The translations under genes and the position numbers were made by a program. A stretch of 64,000 bases of DNA, taken from Oscillospiraceae bacterium. Its GTDB lineage: Bacteria > Bacillota > Clostridia > Oscillospirales > Acutalibacteraceae. The notes under the pieces are model-generated. The model was not told the DNA's origin, searched no databases, and saw only the letters and a list, made by a program, of their open reading frames with translations. Below are positions 8,728 through 17,054 of this stretch, piece after piece. Each line of letters starts with the position of its first letter. The first letter of the stretch is position 1. The stretch spans positions 149,061-213,060 of the forward strand of contig DPVM01000005.1 of NCBI GenBank assembly GCA_003526845.1. Reading direction: 5' to 3'.

Positions 8728-8961
8728 TCCTTTGGATTAGGCGATTTAACAAGCTATAGGGCTGCCCGCGGGCTTGCGGCTTTATGTCTGCGGCAGTTCG
8801 ACAGGTTGCTTGCGGCTGCTTTTTGCAGCCGTATTGGTTAAGCGAAGTATATGCTTTGCTTTTCCTGCGGCACCGTCAATACACCCTCTCTTATGGCGAA
8901 AGCCATTAATATTATATCGGCGCTTTTGAGTAATCGAAACGCCGATTAATGAAAGCACAAC
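8724..8961 (+). promoter_or_regulatory. Hairpin-rich glnA-amt intergenic region, candidate structured RNA
   Basis: No coding gene was found between glnA and amt. Instead there is a series of inverted repeats: 8724-8740 (CTAATCC/GGATTAG, over the glnA stop), the palindrome GCCCGCGGGC at 8764-8773, 8813-8831 (CGGCTGC/GCAGCCG, T5 loop), 8840-8861 (AAGCGAAG/CTTTGCTT), 8893-8906 (ATGGC/GCCAT with GAAA tetraloop), and 8917-8945 (stem TCGGCG/CGCCGA plus TTTTGA/TCGAAA, GTAA tetraloop). A terminator follows. GNRA tetraloops in two of the stems argue for a folded RNA. It may be a cis-regulator of amt or a processed 3' RNA of glnA. I could not match it to a known riboswitch. Confidence 0.5.
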
Positions 8962-9008
8962 GGCGTGCGAAAAGGTATTATTGCCCTTTCACACGTCGCT
9001 TTTATTTT
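8962..9008 (+). terminator. Terminator/attenuator ahead of amt
   Basis: 14-base stem with two mismatches and one G-T pair (GGCGTGCGAAAAGG against CCCTTTCACACGTC), 8-base loop, then TTTTATTTTT. It lies 40 bases before the amt start with no clear promoter between, so read-through may control amt. Confidence 0.65.
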
Positions 9009-9049
9009 TCTGTCTATAACAAACAATAGGGGAACAGGAGGAGATTATA

Positions 9050-10801
9050 ATGACCCAAAATATTTTAAATGCGGTGACAGAAAATGTTTTCGGCGTTTGG
9101 TTTTTAATCGGCGCGGCGCTTGTATTCTTTATGCAATGCGGCTTTGCAATGGTTGAAACAGGCTTTACAAGAGCAAAAAATGCCGGAAATATTATAATGA
9201 AAAACCTTATGGACTTTTGTATCGGCGCGGTAGTGTTTGTTGTCCTCGGCTTCGGCTTGATGATGGGCGAGGAGGTGCTCGGCGGATTTTGCGGCTTGCC
9301 GACTCTCGGATTGCTCACCGATTATGCAGGCAACAGCGCAAATTGGTCAAGTTTTGTGTTTAACCTTGTGTTCTGTGCAACAGCAGCCACAATCGTTTCA
9401 GGAGCTATGGCAGAGCGTACAAAGTTTATTTCGTATTGTATTTATTCCGGTGTTATTTCAGCCGTTATTTATCCTATTGAAGCAGGTTGGGTTTGGAACT
9501 CAAACGGCTGGCTTGCAAATCTCGGCTTTCATGATTATGCCGGTTCAACAGTTATTCATATGGTCGGCGGTATTTCGGCTCTTATTGGTGCCGCATTCCT
9601 CGGTCCGAGAATCGGCAAATATGCTAAAGACAAAAAGACCGGCAAACTTAAAGCAAAAGCTATCCCCGGTCACTCCCTGACACTCGGCGCACTCGGTGTT
9701 TTCATTCTTTGGTTTGGCTGGTACGGTTTCAATGGCGCAGCTGCAAAGGATTCCGACACTCTTGCGTCAATATTCCTCACAACAACGCTTTCGCCGGCTG
9801 TTGCAACCTGCGTTGCCATGATTTTCACTTGGATTAAAGACGGTGCTCCCGATGTTTCAATGTCGCTCAATGCCTCACTTGCCGGACTTGTCGGCATAAC
9901 CGCTCCGTGTGATTGCGTTGACGCTCTCGGCTCAATCATCATCGGTGCTGTTTCGGGTATTCTCGTTGTAGTTGTTGTCGAATTTCTCGATAAAAAAGTG
10001 CATGTCGATGATCCCGTCGGTGCCGTAGGCGTTCATATGGCAAACGGCATTTGGGGCACATTTGCGGTCGGCTTGTTTTCAACAGGTGCCGACGGCGTTG
10101 AAAAAGGTCTTTTCTACGGCGGCGGATTTCACCTTCTCGGTGTTCAGGCTCTCGGCTTTGTAACAATTGCCGCTTGGACAGCAGTTACAATCACAATCAC
10201 ATTTATCATCATTAAAAAAACGGTCGGCTTGCGTGTTTCAGCCGATGAAGAACTCAAAGGTCTTGATGCTACTGAGCACAACCTCCCGTCTGCTTATGCA
10301 GACTTTATGCCGGCGGTAAACTATGCAACTTCTGCATCGGTTGTTGCCGCTGCACCTGAGGCAAAAATCCCTGTTGAGCCTATGGCACCCGTTGAAAAGT
10401 CTGTCCCTGTTGAAACCTATACCACATCGACAGATGCTCCGCTCACAAAGGTTGTAATGATTTTCAACCCTGCAAAGTTTGAGGAAATCAAAGAATCTAT
10501 GAACTCAATCGGCGTAACCGGTATGACAGTCACAAATGTTATGGGTTGCGGAGTTCAAAAAGGACATATCAGAAAATACCGCGGCGTTGAGATTGAAGAA
10601 ATGAATCTCAACCCGAAAATGAAACTCGAAATGGTTGTTTCGGCTGTTCCGGTTGAAACCGTTATTTCAGCTGCCCGCAAGGTGCTTTACACAGGCAATA
10701 TCGGCGACGGTAAAATATTTGTTTACGATGTTGACGATGTTGTTAAAGTTCGTACCGGCGAAAGAGGATACGATGCATTGCAGGGCGAAGACGATATTTA
10801 A
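9050..10801 (+). CDS. amt: Ammonium channel fused to a C-terminal PII signal domain
   Basis: Residues 1 to about 405 form an Amt channel of about 11 helices, with the two pore histidines in STVIHMVGG and AVGVHMANGIWG. After a linker rich in Pro, Val and Ala (about 408-460), residues about 463-575 form a full PII (GlnB/GlnK) domain: GVTGMTVTNVMGCGVQKGH, the B-loop TGNIGDGKIFVYDV and the C-loop VRTGERG. In E. coli GlnK/GlnB the T-loop carries Tyr51, the uridylylation site; here the aligned residue is Ile515, so this modification is not possible, though ATP/ADP/2-oxoglutarate binding residues are retained. PII proteins normally plug Amt as separate trimers; fusion implies built-in gating. RBS GGAGGAG. 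Located after glnA. Confidence 0.95.
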   Translation: MTQNILNAVTENVFGVWFLIGAALVFFMQCGFAMVETGFTRAKNAGNIIMKNLMDFCIGAVVFVVLGFGLMMGEEVLGGFCGLPTLGLLTDYAGNSANWSSFVFNLVFCATAATIVSGAMAERTKFISYCIYSGVISAVIYPIEAGWVWNSNGWLANLGFHDYAGSTVIHMVGGISALIGAAFLGPRIGKYAKDKKTGKLKAKAIPGHSLTLGALGVFILWFGWYGFNGAAAKDSDTLASIFLTTTLSPAVATCVAMIFTWIKDGAPDVSMSLNASLAGLVGITAPCDCVDALGSIIIGAVSGILVVVVVEFLDKKVHVDDPVGAVGVHMANGIWGTFAVGLFSTGADGVEKGLFYGGGFHLLGVQALGFVTIAAWTAVTITITFIIIKKTVGLRVSADEELKGLDATEHNLPSAYADFMPAVNYATSASVVAAAPEAKIPVEPMAPVEKSVPVETYTTSTDAPLTKVVMIFNPAKFEEIKESMNSIGVTGMTVTNVMGCGVQKGHIRKYRGVEIEEMNLNPKMKLEMVVSAVPVETVISAARKVLYTGNIGDGKIFVYDVDDVVKVRTGERGYDALQGEDDI

Positions 10802-10834
10802 TAATTAAAGCATATTTTAATTTACTCCTAACTG

Positions 10835-10868
10835 AAAAAGCTCCGAGATTTTGTTCTCGGAGCTTTTT
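10835..10868 (+). terminator. Bidirectional terminator between amt and the convergent hydrolase gene
   Basis: Perfect repeat AAAAAGCTCCGAGA/TCTCGGAGCTTTTT with a 6-base loop. A and T runs on both flanks allow it to work on both strands. Confidence 0.92.
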
Positions 10869-11722
10869 CACATTATATTCGTTTCTATTTCTATTTTGTC
10901 ACCGTCAAAAATCGCTTTTATTCCGTTTGAATCGGCGGTGCAGAGTGTTTTTGATTTTGCTATGCTTTTCAGCTTAAATTTAACATCGGGATACATTTTT
11001 CTCTCCCAATTGCAAACTATCGCGTAGTCGGGCGAAAGCGTTTTTGCAAGTTTGAAACTTGTTGAGCCGAAATATCCGTGGTGACCCACTTTGAGCAAAT
11101 CAACCTTGCCGATTTCTTTCGCGATTTTTCGCTCGCCGCCGTTTTTATAGTTCATATCGCCTGCCAAAACAGCCTTTTTGCCGTCCTTTTCAACAAGTGT
11201 GACAACGCTGTTCACATTCTCGCCGAATTTGAAAATCGGCTTTTTGTATTCGCCGTTCAAAAATCTTATGTTAAATTCGCCGAGCTTTTCGCGCAGGTTG
11301 TCAAAGCTTTCAACAATTTTAACGCTCTTTGCATCAAGGGCATTTTTCATCTGTTCGTAAACCTCTTTGTTGTCCCAATATTTTCTCTCGTAAAAGAAAA
11401 TATTTTCCTCGTGATACGGCTTTAAATACGCTTTTTTGACTATAACTTGCGGATTATTGATAACCGTGTCAAATCCGCCGATATGGTCCGAATGACAGTG
11501 AGTTGCAAGCACAAAATCAAGCACAACAACGCCGTATTCGTTTTTGCAATTGTCAAGCAGATATTTTAAAACCGCTTTTTCATATCCGCGCAGATTCAAA
11601 TTCGGCTTCTCGGCAGGGTAATCGTTGTCTTCCGCGGCGTCAATCATTGCAAAGTGTCCGTCGCTTTCAAGAATGATGCAGTCCGAGTTGCCCGTGTTTA
11701 AAAAATGTATTGCACTGCTCAT
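10868..11722 (-). CDS. ComEC/Rec2-like metallo-beta-lactamase-fold hydrolase, cytoplasmic and stand-alone
   Basis: A 284-residue metallo-hydrolase. The metal motif THCHSDHIGG (HxHxDH), the second-shell AGDMNY and the LKVGHHGYFGSTS motif are intact. The arrangement is that of the C-terminal hydrolase domain of ComEC competence proteins, but there is no membrane or OB domain and no signal peptide, so it is a free enzyme of unknown substrate. Its start lies 3 bases after the stop of the GtrA-HAD gene, so it is the last gene of a three-gene minus-strand operon. Zinc-hydrolase activity is a family inference. Confidence 0.85.
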   Translation of the reverse strand: MSSAIHFLNTGNSDCIILESDGHFAMIDAAEDNDYPAEKPNLNLRGYEKAVLKYLLDNCKNEYGVVVLDFVLATHCHSDHIGGFDTVINNPQVIVKKAYLKPYHEENIFFYERKYWDNKEVYEQMKNALDAKSVKIVESFDNLREKLGEFNIRFLNGEYKKPIFKFGENVNSVVTLVEKDGKKAVLAGDMNYKNGGERKIAKEIGKVDLLKVGHHGYFGSTSFKLAKTLSPDYAIVCNWERKMYPDVKFKLKSIAKSKTLCTADSNGIKAIFDGDKIEIETNIM

Positions 11723-11725
11723 ATT

Positions 11726-13042
11726 TCAAACCAATTCCTTCTTCATATATTCCATAATGTGCTCATCGTTTGAGCAAATCACTTTGTCAGCAAGCAATTT
11801 GATTTTTTCACATGCGTTAGATACAGCATATTTGCGCTTTGCGGCTTTAAACGCCGTCAAATCGTTTTCACTGTCGCCCAAAACAATTATGTTTTCAAGC
11901 TCGATTTTTGAAATTTTACTCAAGTTCAAAAGCCCAGTGCCTTTGTTGACGCCTTTTTTCATAATCTCAAGGTTGTTGTCCATCGAAGTTGTGATTTCAA
12001 TATCGCCGTATTTTTCCAAAAGCTCGGCTTTGCATTTCTCACGCTCGGCTTGATTTCTGAAAAACACATCAAACATTTCTATTTTATAGTTGTCATCCGT
12101 CAAAAGCGATGCTAAATTTTTAATAGGTCTGCGACTTTTGTGCATTTCGGGTATAAATCCACTGTCAATTTTGTAATACTCAAATTTTTCATCGCCGAAT
12201 TTTTCCGCATCAACAAACGGAAAGCCGTTTGAATACAGTTCAACGAATGTTTCATATTTGTTTAAAACATCAAAAATTTCTTTTGATTGTGATTTTGGCA
12301 GGGGAGTGTAGTCGACAATTCCCTTGATTTTTTCGTTGATTCCTGCGCCGTTTGAATATACAAAATATTTTATGTATCCGCAATTTCTCAACTGCGGCGG
12401 AATTTCATAAAATGTTCTGCCTGTTAAAATCGCTGTTTCAACGCCACTCTCACTCAACGCCTTTATCGCGTTTAAATTTGCACCGCTCACATTCGTGTCG
12501 CTTGCAAGCAGCGTGCCGTCAAGATCTGTCGCAATCATCATCGATGTGCGTTTTACTTTCTTTTTTATTTGAATCACAAACCTTTCTGCCGGATATGTCC
12601 ATATCGTCGGGATGTTAATTATAATAAATTTCGATATTATTTCAACTATAGGACTTGTTAAGTTTTTTGCCTTGATGTATGAACCGAAAATTCCGCCTAT
12701 CCACGAACTTACGATTATGTTGAATACCGCAAGCAAAATATACATTACCGAGCTGTAAACAGGGTTAATGTCGGAGTGAAAGGTGATTTTTCTGTTCATC
12801 AAATATGCCGCAACATATCCGAGTGTTGTCGATATTAAATATGCAAACAAATATCCTTTGTATTTGATGCCCAAAAATGCCAAAACACTGTTTCCCTGAA
12901 GCGGTGTTGTGTTATATTTTGCAAATACAATGTATAAAAATATTAAATAACTTATTATATCAAGTGCCGATGTCACTATTACCGTAATGTTGAATTTTAT
13001 GAATTTCCATAATTCAGGATGCTTGCTGCAAAATTGCGTCAT
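11726..13042 (-). CDS. GtrA-like membrane domain fused to a Cof-type HAD phosphatase
   Basis: Residues 1 to about 165 form a GtrA-type domain with four membrane helices, including the conserved AYLMNRKITFHSD segment and a WTYPAERFV end. Residues about 170-438 form a Cof/IIB HAD phosphatase: nucleophile motif MIATDLDGTLL, motif II AILTGRTF, and motif IV VLGDSENDLTAF. GtrA proteins are thought to move polyprenyl-linked sugars; Cof HADs dephosphorylate sugar phosphates or nucleotides. The chosen start has GGAGG 6 bases upstream; a longer frame starting at 13093 has none and would overlap the upstream gene further. It overlaps the stop of the upstream GtrA gene by 29 bases. The fusion is unusual and suggests membrane-coupled phosphatase action on a lipid-linked or sugar phosphate. 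Confidence 0.88.
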   Translation of the reverse strand: MTQFCSKHPELWKFIKFNITVIVTSALDIISYLIFLYIVFAKYNTTPLQGNSVLAFLGIKYKGYLFAYLISTTLGYVAAYLMNRKITFHSDINPVYSSVMYILLAVFNIIVSSWIGGIFGSYIKAKNLTSPIVEIISKFIIINIPTIWTYPAERFVIQIKKKVKRTSMMIATDLDGTLLASDTNVSGANLNAIKALSESGVETAILTGRTFYEIPPQLRNCGYIKYFVYSNGAGINEKIKGIVDYTPLPKSQSKEIFDVLNKYETFVELYSNGFPFVDAEKFGDEKFEYYKIDSGFIPEMHKSRRPIKNLASLLTDDNYKIEMFDVFFRNQAEREKCKAELLEKYGDIEITTSMDNNLEIMKKGVNKGTGLLNLSKISKIELENIIVLGDSENDLTAFKAAKRKYAVSNACEKIKLLADKVICSNDEHIMEYMKKELV

Positions 13043-13577
13043 TAACTGCCTCCGTCTGCTCGTTTTGCGTTTTTTTCTTTCTGTGGATAACAAATCTGTT
13101 CATAGGATATGTCCAAAGTGTCGGTACCGTCATTACAACAAGCTTTGTTACCATTTCGATAAATACGCTGTCCCAACCGTTATTTTTAATCCATGTGCCC
13201 AAGAATGCGCCAAACCAAGTGTTGAATGCGATTGTGCACGCAACCATTATCGCATAGATAATTGTCGAAAGCACAGGGTTTGCGTCTGCTTTGAAGGTGA
13301 GCTTTCTGTTCATTACGTAGGCTGCGGCATATCCGATTATAGCCGATATTGCGTAAGAATACAAATATCCTTTGTATTCTATTCCCAAAAATGCCAAAAC
13401 GGCGTTGTCGGTTACAGGCGTTTGGTTGAGCGATTTGAATATCACATATTGCAAAAATGCAAACACCGCCATCTCCAAAATCGATGTGCTTGCACCCGTG
13501 AATGAGAATTTGATGAATTTCCAAATTTCAGCGTGCTTTTCGGCGAATTTCAAAAACCTCTTTTTCATTTGTTCCAT
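13014..13577 (-). CDS. GtrA-family membrane protein
   Basis: 187 residues with four predicted membrane helices and the GtrA marks AYVMNRKLTFKADANP and WTYPMNRFVIHRKKK. It closely resembles the N-terminal half of the following gene (KFxEKHxEIWKFIKF start, AVLAFLGIEYKGYLYSYAIS core), so the two arose by duplication. I chose the ATG at 13577 because GAGG lies 8 bases upstream; a longer frame from 13658 has no ribosome site. GtrA relatives flip or transfer undecaprenyl-linked glucose or act in teichoic acid decoration. The substrate here is not known. Confidence 0.85.
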   Translation of the reverse strand: MEQMKKRFLKFAEKHAEIWKFIKFSFTGASTSILEMAVFAFLQYVIFKSLNQTPVTDNAVLAFLGIEYKGYLYSYAISAIIGYAAAYVMNRKLTFKADANPVLSTIIYAIMVACTIAFNTWFGAFLGTWIKNNGWDSVFIEMVTKLVVMTVPTLWTYPMNRFVIHRKKKTQNEQTEAVNDAILQQAS

Positions 13578-13987
13578 ATTGATTACCTCGTTTTTTGTCA
13601 ATTGTTTTGATGTTTCTTCAATTGCTTTCTGATTTTGTTGATTGTTTTTTTGATTCATCGAAAAAAATATAATTTCGCATCATTAAAAAACGGTTCAGCC
13701 AAAGCAAAATTTATGTTAAGTTTTTATGAAATCACTGTTTTTTGCATATTTTAAAATCGCCGAAAGCCGCATAAACAGTGAGTTGCTACTCACCGAAAGT
13801 GTTGTTATTTTTTATATAAAAATATTTGATTTAACGGTGCATTTTTTCATATTCTACAAAATTATATTTAATGTATTGAATAATACCAAGCATTGTTGTA
13901 TGATTGCTTTATTATACTAAATTAAGGTTTTTTGTTAGTATTAAAAGCAGATGCATTTGGCATCTGCGGATGTAAGGAGTAGATAAT
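13578..13987. other. Intergenic region with leader hairpin of the glutamate synthase operon
   Basis: AT-rich divergent region without a convincing gene. At 13947-13967 there is a perfect hairpin (GCAGATGC/GCATCTGC, loop ATTTG) just before the AAGGAG ribosome site of the next gene; it has no T-run. A possible -10 (TATACT, 13913-13918) has no good -35. The 64-codon frame at 13726-13920 is of AT-rich, Ile/Phe-rich composition and has no RBS, so I do not call it a gene. Confidence 0.5.
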
Positions 13988-15088
13988 ATGCTTAAAGAAG
14001 GACAGATTAGAATTCCGTCCGGTTGTGCGATTGCCGCGATTATTGACAAAAAAGGCAACCCAATCAACGGCTCGGAAATCATTAAGTCCATCGCATTGAT
14101 GCATGACCGTTCAAACGGACTCGGCGGCGGCTTTGCGGCTTACGGTATTTATCCGGAGCACGCCGATGACTATGCTTTTCATGTCTTTTACGACAGCAAT
14201 GACGCACGCGCCCATTGTGAGGAGTATTTGTTCAAGCATTTCAATGTCGATGTGGCAGAGCGCATACCGACCAAAAAAATCGAGTCTATCGAAAACGGAC
14301 CCGATATTTGGCGCTATTTCGGCAAGCCGAACAGGGTGCGTATGCAAAACGCAAGAATGGATGAGCTTGAATATGTTGTTCAGTGCGTCACAAAGGTAAA
14401 CGACCAATTTGACGGCTCCTATATTTTCTCTTCAGGAAAAAATATGGGCTGTTTCAAGGCTGTCGGCTATCCCGAGGATGTCGGCGAGTTCTATATGCTC
14501 GACCAATACGATGCCTATTTGTGGACCGCTCACGGCAGATTCCCGACAAACACCCCCGGCTGGTGGGGCGGTGCGCATCCGTTCAACATTCTCGATTGGT
14601 CAATCGTTCACAACGGCGAAATTTCGTCTTATGATACAAACAGAAGATATATCGAGCAGTTCGGATATAAATGCACCATGCAAACCGATACCGAGGTTAT
14701 TACATACCTTTTCGACCATCTTCTTCGCCATCACAATTTGCCTATGGATGTGGCGGCTGATGTTCTCACTGCTCCCGAATGGGATGAGATTGACAGAATG
14801 GACGATGAAAAAAGAGAATACTTCACAAATCTTCGCACTGTTTACAGCGGCGCGCTCGTAAACGGTCCTTTCTCTGTTATTTTAGGCTCAAACAAAGGAT
14901 TGCTCGCGATTAATGACAGACTTAAACTCCGTTCACTTACCGCTGCCACAAAGGGCGACAGAGCATATTTTGCTTCGGAGGAGTCGGCAATCAGAATTAT
15001 CTGCCCCGACCCCGAAAAGGTTTGGTCGGTCAGCGGCGCCGAGCCTGTTTATGTTCCCCTTGAAATAGATGAAAAGGAGGACAAATAA
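13988..15088 (+). CDS. Glutamate synthase, class II glutamine amidotransferase subunit (stand-alone domain)
   Basis: Releases ammonia from glutamine for the synthase subunit encoded next. It is the amidotransferase domain of GltB as a separate 366-residue protein, as in the archaeal-type split enzyme. The nucleophile is probably Cys13 in IPSGCAIAA, which would be exposed as the N-terminal residue after removal of a 12-residue propeptide, as known for GltB. Further marks are HDRSNGLGGGFAAYGI, TAHGRFPTNTPGWWGGAHPF and IVHNGEISSYDTN. RBS AAGGAG. The next gene starts 1 base after its stop. Confidence 0.93.
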   Translation: MLKEGQIRIPSGCAIAAIIDKKGNPINGSEIIKSIALMHDRSNGLGGGFAAYGIYPEHADDYAFHVFYDSNDARAHCEEYLFKHFNVDVAERIPTKKIESIENGPDIWRYFGKPNRVRMQNARMDELEYVVQCVTKVNDQFDGSYIFSSGKNMGCFKAVGYPEDVGEFYMLDQYDAYLWTAHGRFPTNTPGWWGGAHPFNILDWSIVHNGEISSYDTNRRYIEQFGYKCTMQTDTEVITYLFDHLLRHHNLPMDVAADVLTAPEWDEIDRMDDEKREYFTNLRTVYSGALVNGPFSVILGSNKGLLAINDRLKLRSLTAATKGDRAYFASEESAIRIICPDPEKVWSVSGAEPVYVPLEIDEKEDK

Positions 15089-15089
15089 T

Positions 15090-16595
15090 ATGCCGATTAA
15101 TTATATTCCGCGCAGATTCACCGTAATCCGCGATAAAGAACTTTGTATAAACTGCGGCTGTTGTGTTCGTCAGTGCTCAAACGAGTGCCACTATTTTGCC
15201 GAGGACGGAAAAACAGTCCTTACAAATTCGGCAAACTGTGTTGCATGCCACAGGTGCGTTGACCTTTGCCCGACAGGCGCATTGCGTATTGAAAAATATG
15301 TTTGCGATTACAGAGATAACGCAAACTGGACTCCGCAGTATCAGCAGGAAATCTGCCGCCAGGCAAACACCGGCTCAACGCTTTTGTCCGCAATGGGCAA
15401 CCCAAAGCCGTTCCCGATTTATTGGGACAAAATTTTGCTTAATGCATCACAGGTTACAAATCCGTCAATCGACCCTTTGCGTGAGCCTATGGAAATCCGC
15501 ACGATTTTGGGCAGAAAGCCCGAAAAGCTCACCGTAGAGAAAAAAGGAAAATCAACAACGATAATGCCGCCGCAGGTAGTTCTTGAAACACCTATTATGT
15601 TCTCGGCAATGTCATTCGGCTCAATCAGCCTCAATGCGCAAAAATCGCTCGCGTGGGCTGCAAAGGACCTTGGAACGCTGTTCAACACAGGCGAGGGCGG
15701 CTTGCATAAGGATTTGCACGATATGGGCAAATATGCCGTTGTTCAGGTTGCGTCCGGTCGTTTCGGCGTTCACAAGGATTATTTAAACAATTCACGCTTT
15801 ATAGAAATCAAAATCGGTCAGGGTGCAAAGCCCGGCATCGGCGGTCACCTTCCCGGCGAAAAGGTTAATGTTGAGGTATCCAACGCCCGTATGATTCCCG
15901 AAGGCTCTGACGCTATTTCACCGGCACCGCACCACGATATTTATTCAATCGAGGATTTGCGCCAGCTTATTTGGAGCTTAAAGCAAGCTACCGATAACAA
16001 AAAACCGGTTTCGGTTAAAATTGCGGCTGTTCACAATGTTGCCGCTATCGCCTCAGGCTGTGCAAGAGCCGGTGCCGATATTGTTGTTATCGACGGTTTC
16101 AGAGGCGGCACCGGTGCCGCACCGACAAGAATACGCGACAATGTGGGTATTCCGATTGAGCTTGCGATTGCCGCCGCAGACCAAAGACTCCGCGACGAGG
16201 GCATTCGCTCAACCGTTTCGCTTGTTGCGGCAGGTTCGTTCCGATGCTCCGCCGATATTGTCAAGGCAATTGCGCTCGGCGCAGACGCTTGTTATATCGC
16301 ATCGGCGGCTCTTATCGCAATGGGCTGCCATATGTGCCAAACCTGCAACACAGGCAAATGCAATTGGGGCATTGCAACACAACGCCCCGATTTGACAAGG
16401 CGACTCAATCCCGAAATCGCTCACGAAAGAGTTGAAAATCTCATCAACGCTTGGAATCACGAGATTAAAGAGATTATGGGCGGTATGGGTATCAACTCTG
16501 TCGATTCTCTTCGCGGCAACAGACTTATGCTGCGCGGTCTCGGTTTGAGCGAAAAAGAACTTGAAATACTCGGCATCAAGCATGCCGGAGAATAA
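15090..16595 (+). CDS. Glutamate synthase, FMN-binding catalytic subunit with N-terminal ferredoxin domain
   Basis: Converts 2-oxoglutarate plus ammonia to glutamate on FMN. The first about 70 residues hold two 4Fe-4S motifs (CINCGCCVRQC and CVACHRCVDLCP). The rest is the GltS central barrel, with GGTGAAPTRIRDNVGIP for FMN binding, the GEGGLHKDL loop, and CHMCQTCNTGKC for the 3Fe-4S or 4Fe-4S cluster. Start at 15090 is chosen: GGAGG lies 9 bases upstream and it begins just after the previous stop. 501 residues. This form usually takes electrons from the oxidoreductase and iron-sulfur subunits encoded downstream. Confidence 0.94.
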   Translation: MPINYIPRRFTVIRDKELCINCGCCVRQCSNECHYFAEDGKTVLTNSANCVACHRCVDLCPTGALRIEKYVCDYRDNANWTPQYQQEICRQANTGSTLLSAMGNPKPFPIYWDKILLNASQVTNPSIDPLREPMEIRTILGRKPEKLTVEKKGKSTTIMPPQVVLETPIMFSAMSFGSISLNAQKSLAWAAKDLGTLFNTGEGGLHKDLHDMGKYAVVQVASGRFGVHKDYLNNSRFIEIKIGQGAKPGIGGHLPGEKVNVEVSNARMIPEGSDAISPAPHHDIYSIEDLRQLIWSLKQATDNKKPVSVKIAAVHNVAAIASGCARAGADIVVIDGFRGGTGAAPTRIRDNVGIPIELAIAAADQRLRDEGIRSTVSLVAAGSFRCSADIVKAIALGADACYIASAALIAMGCHMCQTCNTGKCNWGIATQRPDLTRRLNPEIAHERVENLINAWNHEIKEIMGGMGINSVDSLRGNRLMLRGLGLSEKELEILGIKHAGE

Positions 16596-16610
16596 TAGGA
16601 GGTAGTTTCA

Positions 16611-17054
16611 ATGAAAAAAGTATTCGCAAGAGAAGAGCTTTGCATAAACTGCCACCTTTGCGAGGTTTATTGCAAAACCGCTCATTCAAAATCAAAGGAT
16701 GTTCTTACGGCTAATAAATTCGAGGAGCCGGCACCTGTGTCGCGCGTCACCGTTTACGGCGATAAAACAGCCTCGGTAGCCGTCAATTGCCGCCATTGCG
16801 ACGACCCTGCATGCGTTAAGGCTTGTGTCACCGGCGCAATGACAAAGGATAAAAAAACAGGCGTTGTTTCCGTTAACGAGGATAAGTGCATAGGCTGTAT
16901 GACATGTCTTGCCGTTTGCCCGATCGGTTGTATCAAAACAGGCAAGGTTGCTGTTAAGTGCGATTTGTGTCAGGGCGAGGATATGCCTGCGTGCGTTAAA
17001 AATTGCCCTAACAGAGCGCTTGTATATTTAGAGGTCGGAGGTAATGACAGATGA
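16611..17054 (+). CDS. 4Fe-4S dicluster electron-transfer protein of the glutamate synthase operon
   Basis: 147 residues with four cysteine groups in HycB/NrfC-like order: CINCHLCEVYC, CRHCDDPACVKAC, CIGCMTCLAVCPIGC and CDLCQGEDMPACVKNCP, enough for up to four 4Fe-4S clusters. It likely relays electrons between the FAD oxidoreductase encoded next and the FMN subunit. RBS AGGAGG. Its stop overlaps the next start (ATGA). Confidence 0.9.
   Translation: MKKVFAREELCINCHLCEVYCKTAHSKSKDVLTANKFEEPAPVSRVTVYGDKTASVAVNCRHCDDPACVKACVTGAMTKDKKTGVVSVNEDKCIGCMTCLAVCPIGCIKTGKVAVKCDLCQGEDMPACVKNCPNRALVYLEVGGNDR

Noticed and set aside
13726..13920. 64-codon plus-strand frame before the glutamate synthase operon
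   Set aside because: AT-driven composition (Phe, Ile, Leu), no ribosome site, overlaps the likely promoter area.
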